Counted from the stretch's first letter, positions 1-12,235 are shown. The stretch is 64,000 nt of DNA from Helianthus annuus (GCF_002127325.2 NC_035436.2:114888088-114952087), one strand, 5' to 3'. The notes: generated from the letters alone by a model not told the origin. Program-made: numbers and translations.

Positions 1-1
1 T

Positions 2-2527
2 AAAAAGAAAGCTGCTGATCGAAAGAGAACTACACCAAAGATTAAAGTGTCGAAGCGCCCTCAGAAGATCATGCAAACGCATCCTACACCTCCACGTCAA
101 CCAACACCTCCACGTCAACCAACACCTCCACAATCTCCAATACATCAATCTCCTCCCAGACAACCAACACTACAACAATCACCAAGACAACCTACTCCTC
201 CATCACACTCAACACCACCCAGACAACCTACTCCTCCATCACACTCAACACCACCCAGACAACCTACACCGCAACGACAACCATCTCCTATTTCTCAATC
301 AACACCACCTCCACAACAACCATATTATACTTCACAAGATCTCTTTGGCACACCTCCACTCACCCAAGTACAACCTGGTTCTTCGAGTAAAGGTCTTCCG
401 ATACCGCAAGATAATCTACTAGACGTTGATTTCGACTTTGCAAACAACTCGCAAGTGTTGAAATTGGAAAAGAGAATTGAGGATGTGATAGCAGAGAATA
501 AAAAGTTGGCGGTTGAAAGCAAAAAGATTGCTGATAGAGAAAAGACTCTTGCTGGTAGGGTGCAGAAGTTGGAAGGTGAAAACAAAGTGTTGACACTGAA
601 AATTGAAGTTGATCAGACGGAAATCGACATTTTGAAAGTTCGAGTGTCTGAATTAGAAGAAGAGAAGAATCGTCGAGAGAGTGAATATGAATACTATAAG
701 TTGAAAAATAAAGAACTTACGGCTGCTAAAGCGCTACATGAACATAAGTTTTACATGCTGAATAGAGTTGTGGAAAGCATGTTAGAGACGTCAGTGGAAC
801 AGAAATATGAAGAGTTAAAGGTAGAAGATCTGCGTGCTGAACGTCAAGCAGAAATGGAAAGGCAGATGAAAGATAAGGGTAAAGGGGCTGCAGGAAGCTC
901 AGCTGTGCCTGAAATGTCTCTTGTACCTTCAATGGTAATCGATAATCCTGAGCCTATATCTGCAGTTCCTGGCTTATTCGAAGAAGAAACTCCAACGCCT
1001 AAATTAATTGGTGGCAAAGATGAAGAGGATGATGAAGATGATGATGAGGATGAGTTTGTATATTTTGCGAGCAGTCACAGTTCTAAAGGTGATGATGATG
1101 ATGACGCTGCAGGAGGTTCAGGTGTTAGAGTGACTGAAGCCTCAAATGAAAAAGTCGTTGAAGATCTGTTGAACGACACAATCAATGAAGAAAGTGGTGA
1201 AGCTGAAGGTAAGGGGGAGTCGAGTAAGGCGCAGATTGTTGAGCATCATGAGCCGTTGTTCGTGCGTCTAGAGGAGTATAAAGAAATGCTTAAAAATGTA
1301 AACCCTGAAATTCCCTTCGACTTAGAAGAGGACTTAGAATCGTTTGATATCAATAAACAGCAAGATTATAAGTATGACTATGTTGAAGATGCTGATATCT
1401 ACGATAGAGTTGAGGTTGAAGAATGTTCGGATAATGAAGAGGTTCCTGAAGATACTTCGAAACTTCCAACGTTAATGGAGTTCTTTGCTGCTGAGAATAG
1501 AGATGAATTACGTCAGAAAGTGACTGAAGCGGTGAATGATAATGTATTTGAATGTTTGAGGAAAGAAGCTGAGCAGGAAGGCCAATCTAATGTTGATAAA
1601 GAAGGTCAATCGAATGTTGAAGAAATTGATCGTTCTAAATGGTTTAAAGATTCTCATGAAAGAAAATTCAAGAGGCCGCTGAAGTTCTTCCAACGAGATC
1701 GAAATGTTTCGCTTGGCGATATTATTAGTTGGGGTTTTCTTCCGCAAGTTAACGCTTATGCTATTCGAAGAGAATATGGCGTCCAGTATTTTGCACGTTT
1801 ATATGACATAATGTCATTACCGTGGTGGGACGTTGATGAATTGGCAAAGGTGAGAGTCTTGGATTACAAGGTGAGAAAGAATGATACCGCGATGTGGGGC
1901 TACATCAAATATGAACAATTGAAGTCATTTTGAAAGTGGAAGCCTCATCGTCCAAGGCGTGTTCAGAGAGTTGATCCGAAAACTGGGGTTGTAGAAATTA
2001 TTCTGAATGTAAAGCCTCCACGTACAATGAAGACAATTCCGATGCCAGAAATGGAGCAGGAATTCTATAAAGGCTTTATTGATTGGGTTTACAGTTGCAG
2101 GACGACCGAAGCAATAATCACATACAGAGCTGGTGGAGAGCTGAGGGATATTCATGTTTACGACCCGATGTGGTTAGTTAATTGTTCAGCGAAAGATATC
2201 GAATGTCTATTCATTCACAAGATTCGCTACTCGCCAGCAGATAAAGAGCAAGCTCTTCAGTTCCAACATGTAGTCTCTCTGTGTGTTCAGAAAGGTATCA
2301 ACTCTGAAAACAAGTGGAAATCTTCGTGGTGGTCTTTAGACGAGAAGATGAAAAAGAAAGCGAAGCGTGAGCGTGAACGTGAGAATCAAAAGATGGAAGA
2401 AAATAGAGGAAAGTTTAAAAAGCAACAAGAGAAGGAAGAGAAAGCGAGGAAGATAAAGAATGAAAAGATCAGAGTTGCGTTGGGAAGAAAGTCAAAACCG
2501 AAGGAAGAGAAATTCAAAGTTATCTGA
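2..2527 (+). pseudogene. Env-position ORF of E0, C-terminal part
   Basis: The frame is open from the window edge (a start at 47 would be a GTG and is not credible). There is one in-frame TGA at 1931-1933, after which the same frame runs to 2527. In order: a Lys-rich start, a Pro/Gln/Ser-rich stretch with repeated RQPTPP-type units (about 75-330), a long heptad-rich coiled coil (about 450-880), acidic tracts of Asp/Glu (about 1015-1110), then a mixed domain with a conserved-looking 'YDPMWLVN' segment near 2160, and a very basic charged tail. I see no signal peptide and no membrane span, so it is not shown to be an envelope protein. Function unknown. The family is common beside Asteraceae copia pol genes from recall. 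The internal stop makes this copy a probable pseudogene. Confidence 0.7.
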
Positions 2528-2560
2528 AGACCTACTTTCAAGACAAAGACTGCGGCTTCA

Positions 2561-2574
2561 TCCAAGGGGGAGTT
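2561..2574 (+). promoter_or_regulatory. Polypurine tract of E0
   Basis: TCCAAGGGGGAGTT lies immediately before the LTR start TGTTGATGC. In copia elements this purine run primes plus-strand DNA synthesis. Position and composition support the call. Confidence 0.75.
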
Positions 2575-3025
2575 TGTTGATGCACAATGTCTAAAGCCTG
2601 CGTCTTTGTAATGCTAGATTAATGTATAGGGTCCAGATAGGTCATTTTGTATAAGTCCAGGGGGTTAGTATGTAATTTTATGATTGTGATGTTGTAGGTC
2701 CGCTTTTGTGGCATGTGTCCACAAAAGCGAACCAGCTTTGTTGTCTGGTCCGCTCTTGTGGACATGTCACATGAGCGGACCGTGTAGCCTATATATACCC
2801 CCTGTTGTCATTTCACTTGTAACGTTGTTTGAGATCCCACGTCAAACTGCTGTCCGTACGGCAAGCGTTATCAAGTGAAGAAAAAGTATTTTAAGTGTGA
2901 ATTTTCTGTTTCTACTCCATTCTTTTACGGTTTTCTTTGTATCATGCTGAAAATGTGTTTCCGCCACATTCTCAGTAAGCACTAGCTCTGATTGACTCAC
3001 TCGAGAGGTCAAAACTGATCCTACA
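2575..3025 (+). repeat. 3' LTR of E0 (451 bp)
   Basis: It begins TGTTGATGCAC and ends GATCCTACA, giving TG...CA termini. The first 35 bases align with the minus-strand LTR of E2 (18421-18895, which begins TGTTCGTGCAT), and both end GATCCTACA-like, so the two are divergent LTRs of related families. It holds two strong hairpins just upstream of a TATA box. No second E0 LTR is in the window. Confidence 0.85.
2701..2797 (+). promoter_or_regulatory. Twin hairpins and TATA box in the E0 LTR
   Basis: Hairpin 1 has a perfect 11-bp stem, 2701-2711 with 2719-2729 (CGCTTTTGTGG / CCACAAAAGCG). Hairpin 2 pairs 2747-2755 (GGTCCGCTC) with 2773-2781 (GAGCGGACC), extended inward by TGTG/CACA across one T-T mismatch. 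TATATATA follows at 2790-2797, so the hairpins sit in the expected promoter region of U3. They are built from the same GCG-A-A / CCGC word that is scattered through these copia elements. Confidence 0.65.
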
Positions 3026-4106
3026 CCTTTACTGCACCGATCACCGGATTATCTTCTTCAGGTTCATCAATTAAAGACGTTTTTGCAGCTTTCTTTTGCT
3101 TCTTCTTTGGTTGTGAAGAAGATCCTTCAACCTGTTGAACTAAAGGAGTGGCCTTTCTGCGTCTTCTCCCAGTTTCTTTCACATACCATTCATTCTTTGT
3201 GTTTTTGAAATCTACAAGAACTTTCAACTCTTCAGCATATGCCGCTTCTTTCATTTCAGCTTCATTTCTCCAGTTCTGGTGATCAATTGGATCAGGATCG
3301 ACGTAGTTAGCATCTTTTATAGAACCAAAGAATGCAACATCAACTTTCGGTTCTGGGTGGTTCGGGTGATATTTCACAAGCTGTTTGATTGTAACCTTGT
3401 TCATATGTGATTGCACCAACAAATCATCCTTTATATTTCAGTCAATCTCAGGATACGCATGATCAATCAACATCTGCACGAACGTCGGATACGTCCAGGT
3501 CTTGCTCTTTGACGTAATATTCTCTGCCATGTAATGAAACACAATATGCGAAAAGTTCTATTTCTTGTTTAGCACTAAAGCAGTAACCATATTCATTTGA
3601 TAGTCACGCATCGCATCATAACCTCCCTTCGTGTGACTTATAGACATCAAAACACAGTGAATCAGGAACTTGTATGGTTTTGTAAACTTTGACTTCAAAT
3701 AATTCCCAGAATTCAAAGCTCCCTGATATCCCATTCTTAACATGCAGCCTTTCACCATTCTTTCCGGAAATCTCATTGGTGAATCTGCTTCATCTGGAAA
3801 GTTAACAACTTCACGGATAAGCGCTTCAGTAACTAGTATCTTTTCCAACTTGCCATGCACCTCAAAAACTGAAGAAATAACTTTGTTATGATCATTGTAG
3901 CTGGCATTCTTCCAGAAACATTCAGTGTGAGATTTGTATAATGGTCGTTGATCAGTTAATGCCTTATTAATGGGAATACGACCCATAAATTCCAAGATGC
4001 CACTGAAATTTGCCAATTCTGGGTATTTTTCAATATCCAAGTCACAACAACTGTTGTGAAGAGGATCAAAAACAATATTGGAACCCTGCAAATCAAAGAC
4101 ATACAC
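3026..4106 (-). pseudogene. Env-position ORF of E1, N-terminal part
   Basis: One frame from 4106 to 3026 with two in-frame stops (TAG just after the 182-residue segment ending 3558, TGA near 3423). The start region reads 'GSNIVFDPLHN' after a plausible acceptor TTTGCAG, so an upstream exon is possible. The body has a conserved-looking Trp/Phe-rich domain ('FLIHCVLMSIS') that I recall as recurrent in Asteraceae copia elements, then a basic Lys-rich stretch ending near KKKQKKAAK. That basic stretch resembles the first residues of the E0 ORF (KKKAADRKR), so E1 gives the N-terminal third and E0 the rest of one protein family, in opposite orientations. Truncated at 3026 by E0's LTR. Function unknown. 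Confidence 0.65.
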
Positions 4107-6406
4107 TAAATCAGATACTTACAAAAATTCATCACAAAAATTTCACTTGAAAACACTAAGTGTATCATGAGCGAAACTACCAATGCACTAAAAGCGAAAC
4201 TACAATATGCTCTTATGAGCGGAACCACTAAATGCTCTTATGAGTGAAACCCTTGAAGTACATATAAGCGGAACTCCATGATGTGTAAATAAGCGGAACA
4301 TGTGATGTACAACTAAGTCAAACATGTGATGTACAGATAAGCGGAACATCTGATGCCCAGATAAGCGGACCTATTGAACATGTCAGTTTGAGCGAAAACA
4401 CTATCAAACATTCAAATTTCATCAAATCCCAAAATTGAACTTGTAATCTTGTTAAACTGATGATTCCGAGACTTGGGGTTTGTTTTAATTTCAATTTTGA
4501 CTTTAAAAGAACCCTAGATCTACGTTTGAACTACCTGCAACTTGACAAACATCATCAACTAACAAATTTGTAACAATCAACACACAAATCTGTTATCTAC
4601 ACACTAAAACGACTGTACAGGTGTGATATCAAGTTCTGATTTAAAAGTAAAACACCTAAATCTATGTTATGTTCAGTTCATGGCTGTCAGTTCAAGAATA
4701 AACATGATTTTGGACAAATTAGGCCTCAAACTACCTTTCCCATGATTAGTTATTATGATAATCAACAAGATCTGGGAAAAATTTTACAGCACTTCGCCTG
4801 AGAATGGTGGTTTCTAGGGTATCGCTTCAATCGCCAGAGAAGATGACGTATGAGCGAATGGGGTGGAAAGTGATGAATAAGCGGAACCCACTGCCTTATA
4901 TAGGTGATGTGGTTTCGCTTATACGACCAATTGATAAATAAGCGAAACCATGTGGGTCATACAAGCGAAACTACATATGAAGCAACCATATGAGCGAAAC
5001 CATTTTTTAATGTGACACAAGAGCGAAACCTTGGTTTTAATGTGACACATAAGCGAAACCAGGTTATGATTTTCAAAAATTTAACCTTTTAAAACTTTTC
5101 AGATTAACCACCGACACACCCAGTTGACCAAGTCCAAGTCAATGACCTTGGTCAACTGCTTGGCCCACCAAGTCCAAGTTAATGGCCTTGGTTGACCGAA
5201 TTATGAAGTACGCAGTTGTTTTATTCTGAAAATAGTTCAACTGAATGAACTTTTGAACATTTTGAACTCCCAAACACTTTTCAACACTGTCCAGCACTGT
5301 ACCAATCATTGTTCTGCAACACCAGCTTACCCAGCCCTCATCAAACACTGACATGATCTGCACTAAGCTTTGATCTTCCGATTCCCAATGTCAGTTGTCG
5401 AAAATAAATGAGAAACTAAAATCTTTTTGGATTTTTAACTGGATAAACTGAAAACTGTACACACAATATTTTTGTGAGTGTGTTAGGGGATCATATCAGC
5501 TGCCGACTAGACACTAGCACCGTTAAGCTGTTATTTCATTTTAAGCATTAAATAAATCGCGTAGATTGCCGATATACTGATCCTCTTAAATTCTCACAAA
5601 ACTTTCAACCTGTTCGGGATATAGAATTAGTGTTTTAGAACTTAAACATCTACATGTGTCCCACCTCAGTATATACTCCCGTATCCAGACCCCAGTATTC
5701 AGTCTTACAAGTGAGTATACCACAGCTGATATCTGTTCAGGGGTAGGTGCGAGGGCCGTGAGAGCTTAGGTCGATACTTCCGTATACGCAGAGAGATGAC
5801 GGCTTCCGTATACGCAGAGAGATAACGGATCTTTTGTTTTCAACAGCAGCGACTATCAATTTTATTGTTTCATCAGCATGCTGAGGGCGAGCTTATGTTT
5901 CAAAGCTTTTGTAGAAAGTATTATCCGAGGACTAGGTCAGTACTTCCATACAGCAAAAGTCCCGGGATAATACCCCAGATATCACTGAGCATAAAGACCT
6001 AGTATCTCAGAATACGGGACCCTTCAAACAGGATTTCAGGGGTTACCTATATATCCTGGAGGTGTTCCCCACGTAGACACAAGTGAATTTTATGTTTATA
6101 TCCCAAACTGATCTACTAATTTTGCGAAAACCTTCCGGCACATCTTTAGCGAGACTGCTTAATTGCATTTTATACATTACAATTCTTTAGCGTACTGTGT
6201 CTGTCTAGCTGATGTACTATCATTTCCCCTATTCTACACAACTCTTTTTGAATTTTTTTAATGTTTTTGGATTTTTAAATTTTATCATGTTTTTGTATTT
6301 TTCTGCGAATTTCCCCTCCTAAAACTAAAACATAATTTTGTGTTTTTGTTTTTATCGAAAAGCAGAAAATAAACTGTACAAATAAAATTGACAACACGAC
6401 AAAGGT
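4107..6406 (-). other. Non-coding spacer between E1 pol and the env-position ORF
   Basis: About 2.3 kb with no convincing gene; a 74-codon minus ORF at 5139-5363 is not recognised and may be chance. A purine tract reading AGGAGGGGAAA (minus) lies near 6310-6320, just past the pol stop, where an internal PPT could sit. A 25-bp direct repeat with core CCGTATACGCAGAGAGAT occurs twice at about 5779-5829. The lower half carries a dense array of GCGAAAC-type words. This may be an intron or leader for the downstream ORF, but the sequence alone does not prove it. Confidence 0.5.
4150..5065 (-). repeat. GCGAAAC / GCGGAAC dispersed word array in E1
   Basis: Roughly eighteen copies of (A/G)AGCGAAACC or (A/G)AGCGGAAC, spaced irregularly at 15-60 bp, separated by AT-rich unrelated sequence, with a gap at about 4400-4850. 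Nearly all are in one orientation on the plus strand; one inverted copy (TTTCGCTTA) lies near 4912. Spacing and spacers are too irregular for a satellite. Confidence 0.75.
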
Positions 6407-8392
6407 TCACGTCAGATCGCTGCCCAACTCGGCTTCACATTCAATAACCCTCCCAGATTGCAGATTCTTCATCCCGTTTAACCTCAAAGGATAATAAAAT
6501 CTCTTTTTATCAAAAGGTTTAGTATAGAAATCCGCTTTCTAATCATTGGTGTGCAAGTGTTCAATCCGAATTAACTTTTTCTCGTGACAATCACGGATAA
6601 AGTGGTGACGGATTTCAATGTGTTTAGTTTTTGAATGGTGAACCGGATTTTTTGTTATATTGATAGCTGCTTCATTGTCTACATTGATAGGTGTATCTAA
6701 GAACTGCAAACCGAAGTCTCGCATCTGCTGTTGGATCCAAAGGATCTGCGAGCAACAGCTGGAGGCTGAAACGTATTCAGCCTCGCAAGTAGAGAGCGCT
6801 ACTGCGGTTTGTTTCTTACATTGCCAGGTGACGAGTCGAGTTCCGAAGAACTGACACCCAGCAGTGGTGGACTTTGCGTTTTGCTTGCAACTCCCAAAAT
6901 CAGAATTAGCAAAACCAGATAAAGTAAAGTCACCCGATCGAGGGTACCACAAGCCGACGCTTGGGCAGCCCTTCAAATACCGTAAGACACGTTTCACTAT
7001 CGTTAGGTGTGACTGCTTTGGATTTGACTGATATCTGGCGCAGAGACACGTCGGATACATGATGTCTGGACGGGAAGCCGTGAGATACATCAGAGAGCCA
7101 ATGATAGATCGGTACAATGTCTCGTCCATCTTCACACCTTGCTTGTCTGGACAAATTCCATAATTCTGTGCGTGGGGGGTGGATGCAGGACTGCAATCTG
7201 TCATGTTGAACTTGTCAAGCACGTCCTTCACGTATTTTGTTTGGTGAATGAAGATTCCGTCGGGCATTTGTTCCACCTGCAGCCCGAGGAAGAACTTCAT
7301 CTCCCCCATTGAGCTCATCTCGAACTTTTTCTTCATCACCTTTTCAAATTCCTTGCACAGGTCGTCGTTGGTGGATCCAAAAATGATATCGTCAACATAT
7401 ATCTGCACGATCAACAAGTGGCCTGCTTCTTCCTTGGTGAACAAAGTGCTATCTATTGTGCCTCTTGTGAACCCGTTGTCCAGCAAGTATGTCGAAAGCG
7501 TCTCGTACCAGGCTCTCAGGGCCTGGTGAAGTCCGTACAACGCTTTGTCCAGTAGATACACCTTGTTTCTGTGCAGTGGGTCTGTGAACCCCGGCGGTTG
7601 CCCCACAAACACTTCTTCTCTGATTATTCCGTAAAGGAAGGCAGATTTGACGTCAAGTTGATAAACTTTAAAATCTTTCCATGACATGAAGGCTAGAAAT
7701 ATCTGAATTGCCTCAAGTCTGGCAACCGGTGCATAAACTTCATCGTAATCTATTCCTTCCTGTTGACTGAATCCTTGAACCACAAGTCGTGCCTTGTTTC
7801 TCACCACGACACCTCTGTCATCACGCTTACACTTAAAAACACATTTTGTCTTGATTAACTTCTGATTCTTAGGCAGATCGACAAGTCTCCAGACGCCCAG
7901 CTTTTCGAACTGTTGCAGCTCCTCCTGCATTGCATTCACCCAACTATCCTCGGTTAATGCCTCTTTGTAGGTTCTGAGCTCTATCTGTGAAATGAAACAT
8001 TTAAGTGAGACTTCTTTCTGCAAATCAGCAATAGATGAATAACAACATGTAAGAGCTCGGTCAATTTGATGACGGGTCTTGAAACCACTTTGTAGTTTAA
8101 CAATAATCTGTTCTGAAGGGTGGTAAGACAGAGTCCGTGGCATCACGGTGTCAGGCACCATCACTTCCGATTCCAAATTCGATATGTCAAGATCAACAGT
8201 TTGATCCTCAGCCTCCGTCGAAGTATCATTTAGCTCCTCGTCAAAGGTTGGAGCGGGTTCCTCCTCTGAGTCGTCAGAAACGTCAAATGATGGAGCTGGT
8301 TCCTCTGGTGGTTCATGAACTGTTCCACTCGGTCCTACTTCATTGTCGTGAGTACCCATGGCGGGTTGAGGAACTACTGGCGGTAAAGGCAC
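6407..8392 (-). pseudogene. E1 copia reverse transcriptase and RNase H
   Basis: Copia RT with the start of the fold near 7870 ('KCVFKCKRDDRGVVVRNKAR'), 'LDVKSAFLYG', the catalytic YVDD box (about 7395) and the tail 'FFLGLQVEQ'. RNase H follows with 'LSTCEAEYVSASSCC', 'DNEAAI' and 'HSKTKHIEIRHHFIRD', in the expected order. An in-frame TAG at 6539-6541 replaces what siblings carry as Gln; the frame then runs to a TGA at 6407-6409, past a 'DFYTKPF' segment typical of copia pol ends. Upstream, a TAA at 8393 separates it from the integrase tail in the same frame. All catalytic boxes are recognisable but the stops make it a pseudogene. Confidence 0.9.
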
Positions 8393-9832
8393 TTAATCCT
8401 GTGGCATATTTTGCTGATACTGGTACAAAAGTGCTAGTTCCACATCACTTGGCTCGACCGGCAGATGAAACGACTCCCAGAGCATATCGTAGTCGAAAAG
8501 GAATCTTTGTCCGGGAAGTTGTGGCGATGGAGTATGCTTCTGACAATCCACATGTAGGACTTGAATCACCTTCCCCAAGCATGGTACGAACACCCTCTTC
8601 AGCGGGCTTGCGTAACCTACAAAGAAACCCTCATTAGATTTAGCTCCAAATTTACCGTTTTCATCAATAAAGGTGCAAGGAGACGCAAACGGCTCCAAAA
8701 ACTCAAGATTTGGCTTATAACGGTGCAACAGCTCAAAGCAAGTCTTTTTATACTTCTTGACAGTGAGAACTCTATTCAATGTGTAACATGCTGTTGTAAC
8801 TGCTTCACTCCAGAAAAAGATTGGAAGCTTGGAATCGGCTAACATGGTACGGGCTGTCTCAATCAGGGTCCTATTCTTTCATTTAGCAACGCCGTTTTAC
8901 TGTGGAGTGTACGGCGCACTGAATTCATGAAGAATTCCCTTCTCGTTGCAGAACTCGTACATCTTGTTGTTCTTGAATTCCGTTCCGTTGTCGCTCCGAG
9001 TCCTTCGAATTGGCAGTTTATACACCGTTTCCATCTTCTTGAAAAGCACCATCAAAGACTCAAAAGTTTGATCTTTTCGTTCCAAGCACACTACCCAAGA
9101 AAATCTCGTAAAGTCATCACTAACCACCAAGCAATACAAGTCTCCGCTGATGCTCTTTACGTTGACAGGCCCGAAGAGATCCATGTGCAATCTCTCAAGA
9201 GGTAACCTGATTGTATTCATCATCTTCAATGGGTGTGACTTCCGAGTCTGTTTTCCCTTCTTGCATGCTACACAATCATCATTTAAGTGAAAATTTTTCA
9301 GATTAACACCATCAACTAAATCATTGTGTACCAAAAAGTTCATTTTGCGAACATGAATGTGGCCCATTTTTCGATGCCACATTATCAAATCTTTTTCTGT
9401 CGGTTTGGTTTTAGACACAAAACACTGTTTCTGATGAGATGTTGGCGTTGCGACGCTCATATCCAAAATATAAAGATCATTCTCCCGCGGAGCACGCAAC
9501 AGCACCATCTCATCAGGGATTTTAAACCCTGGTTTCAACACAACACATTCAGTTTTAGTAAAGTGTACACTAAACGCTTTATCATAGATTTGTGAAATAC
9601 TGAGTAAATTGTTCGTTAACTCTACTATGTAGTTCACTTTGTTGAACGAAATTACTCCATTTGATAGCGTTCCTTGACCAACGATCCTTCCACCTTGATT
9701 CGCAGCAAATCCAACATAGCTTCCGTTTATCGATTTGACATCATAGAGCAGAGCAAGCGTCCCAGTCATATGCCTTGAAGCGCCACTATCCATAATCCAC
9801 TTTGATAGTATCGACTTGGGCAGCCCCTGCAA
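8393..9832 (-). pseudogene. E1 copia protease and integrase
   Basis: Starts with 'WIMDSGASRHMTG', the aspartic protease active-site box of copia elements (about 9790). The integrase zinc region follows (H...H, then 'DDCVACKKGKQ'), then the catalytic core with the first Asp in 'HMDLFGPV' and the second in 'RSDNGTEF'. At the third acidic position (about 8889) siblings of the family read NGVAER; here it reads NGVAK followed by TGA, so the catalytic Glu is changed to Lys and a stop follows. A TAA also lies at about 8899. The frame continues to 8393 with the integrase C-terminal part. Integrase is therefore dead in this copy. Confidence 0.88.
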
Positions 9833-9851
9833 ACATCACATCAAAACACAT

Positions 9852-10646
9852 TTAGTCAAACAATGAAGCCCAAGATTTCTTAACTTCGGACACACTTCTG
9901 AACACAACATCACACTTCTCAGTTGTTTTTGGAAAATCGAATGTGACATTTGGAACCTCTTCTTTCACAATCGTTTTAACTTTGTTAGTTATCGGTGGAA
10001 ATTCATCAAGAAACTTATCAACTTCATTCTCAAACTCAGCCACATCATCTTTAAAAAGATTTGAATCAATTTTCAAAGTTTTCTCCATCTTTTTAACCTC
10101 AACCAACGGTTTCGATTTCGCGACCCCAGATTGATTTTCAAAAATTTTTGTCTTAGGATAAATCTTTGAAGTCTTTCGAGTCTTAGAGGATTCGCCAATC
10201 TCGAAAGTCGATTTCGGCTTATCCTTCGACTTCAATGATTCACCTCGTTTCAAAATACGGATCGGAGAAACCATCGGCTTTTTTCCCTTTGTGTCAGTCG
10301 GAGATTTAGGTCGAGGTTTGTGAATGATTGGGTTTTGAACAGTTGGTTTAGAAACGGTTTGTTTTTGAATGCTTGGTTTTGAAACAGTTTGTTTTTGAAC
10401 CGGTTTTACAACAACAGGTTTCTCAATCACTTTCTGACACTGTCTTGCCATGTGGCCGATCTCATTGCAGCGGTAACACACCCTCTTGTCATATTCGACA
10501 AAAGTAGATTTCACAGACTCTGCTTTCAACTTCTTTGCTGCATTGAAATCGTCCACAACCTTTTGACTGAAAATATAATCTTTCTCATTGTCAACACTTG
10601 GACCAGCGAAAAAAACATCATTTATCTTCTCTTTCGGCTTAAACAC
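9852..10646 (-). pseudogene. E1 second zinc-knuckle segment of the polyprotein
   Basis: Contains a second CCHC zinc knuckle, 'CYRCNEIGHMARQC' (about 10480-10439), followed by Lys/Pro/Thr-rich repeats (KQTVSKP-type units, about 10430-10330) and a mixed charged tail ending 'SWASLFD' with a stop at 9852. It is in a different phase from its neighbours and overlaps the linker ORF, so a frameshift occurred near 10640-10690. The stop is 19 nt before the protease frame, which starts after TTTGCAG; siblings I recall are continuous here, but splicing or a stop between Gag and Pol cannot be excluded. Confidence 0.75.
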
Positions 10647-12235
10647 CTGCTTAGCCGATTTCTTTTCAAAACCGATTCCTTTGTTTTTAAGATTGTTTTC
10701 TTGTTTTGACCATTACCAACCCCATCTTTCTTTTCCGAAGTTGTGGGACGTGATGTCACAAACGATTTCTTGGGTTTCGAAAAGAATTCATTGTTATTAA
10801 CCTCGTTAATGTTCAATTCAACCAGCTTAAACACTTTTTCAACATTTTCAATCTTGACATTCTGAAGCGGGTACTCGAAGTCGGAATGAAGTTTGTCTGT
10901 TCCAATCATAGTGTAAACCACCATGATCGGATCTTCATTCGCACTCTTTTCCGATTTCGGTACATATCGATCAAAAAAATTCCCTTCATCTTCAGAATCA
11001 CTGACAGCCTTCTCAGATTGAGCCTTTTCAGATTTCTCACTCTCCTCATCCAACACCTGATCGACAACAGTCTTAATAACCTGAGATTCGTTGTCGGTAT
11101 CGGATGGGGAAGATGTGACATCTATAGTCTTAGGCAAATCATCCTCTATCGATCTCAATTTGAGATTCAGAGCCGCTTCCACCCCATCTGGATACTTCTG
11201 TGTGTAATGACTCCACATTAGGGGTGGAACGCTCTTAAAGACAGGTGCCGAATGTGGTTGTTGGGGGACAATCTGATCAAGAACGTACGAAGAAGCCACA
11301 TAACTCATTAACTTCTTATCAATCCGATCATTTTCAATTTTAACCAATTCGAGTTCCTTTTTAAGCGATGCAATTGTGTCTAAATGAAAATTGACTTCTT
11401 GTTGTTTATCAAATAATGTTGCGTTTGCCAATTTTGTAGCTTTGTCATTTTCGACACTTTCTTTTTGTATCATCTTGATTGACCTTTTAAGAGTACCGTA
11501 CGCTTCTTTAACTTGGCCTAGGTCAAACTTAATCATATCAGCGTGGTGTTTCAATTCCTGATACTTAGTTTCTTTTTCAAGACACTCCGTGCATGGTTCA
11601 TAACACTGTTTGCACGGTGTTTCAGGGATTGAAACAATCTTTTCAACATCCTGCTCTACACACACAGTTTTACCGACATTGTTTGACTCAGACTCAGACA
11701 AATTGACAGATTTGCTCTCCTGAACTCCAGATTCCTCTTGTTTGACAGACACACAACTGACAGACTTTGACTCCTCAGTTTCTGAGTCTACCTCTTTGAG
11801 TTTTCCCATAAGCGCTTTGTCAGCTATGTCTTTCAAAACTTCTCCAGTCATCTCTTTCGACACATCAATCAACTCTTCAACGACTTCTTTCTTCTCTTCA
11901 AACCTTGGACATGATCCAGTCCTTGGTTCTTCAAAGTAGTCTGCAAAAGATTCAGAAATGTTAGGAGGCAATACAGATTTCATTAAACTTCCTAAAACCT
12001 CCTGCTCAGACTGGTAATAATACACTCCAGCAGCTATTTCTTCCATATCAACCGCATTTTCAGCAGAAACCTCTTCAACAACTACAGAAACATCTTCAGT
12101 AATTATTTCCGGTTCAGACACACTCTCAGAAATCTCATCAACTTCAGCCATCATTGCTTGACCATCACTACCGGGGATATATTTATCCCAGCTGAAACCT
12201 GCAGCAACCTTCTCGTCGTCTTGATTCACGATCAA
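10622..12235 (-). pseudogene. E1 acidic linker between the two zinc knuckles
   Basis: About 530 residues, rich in Glu, Ser, Val and Lys. It opens with 'GFSWDKYIPGSD', a motif that E2 has at the same place. It includes a Cys cluster 'CKQCYEPCTEC' (about 11615-11580) that could bind a metal, and a coiled coil (about 11570-11300). No enzyme motif is seen. It sits in the gag phase but is separated from gag by a stop near 12269. This is unusual for copia elements, whose gag normally runs straight from one knuckle to the protease. Confidence 0.65.

Larger units (their letters stand above)
1..3025 (+). mobile_element. E0: 3' end of a SIRE-like Ty1/copia retrotransposon
   Basis: The element enters from the left edge. 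It shows an open reading frame in the env position, a purine tract and a terminal LTR that starts TGTTGATGC and ends CCTACA. The LTR ends at 3025, and the next base belongs to an element on the opposite strand (E1), inside E1's copy of the same ORF. E0 therefore appears to have inserted into E1, with any 5-bp duplication being 3026-3030 (CCTTT). The partner copy lies outside the window and cannot be checked. The SIRE/Maximus assignment rests on an ORF downstream of pol in the sister element E1 and on overall pol wording; it is inference. Confidence 0.8.

Noticed and set aside
2..2527. Coiled-coil ORF as a host gene
   Set aside because: It is followed at once by a PPT and an LTR, and a sister element carries the other half of the family downstream of pol.
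3026..4106. Calling this ORF a true envelope gene
   Set aside because: Only its position is env-like; no signal peptide or membrane span is visible.
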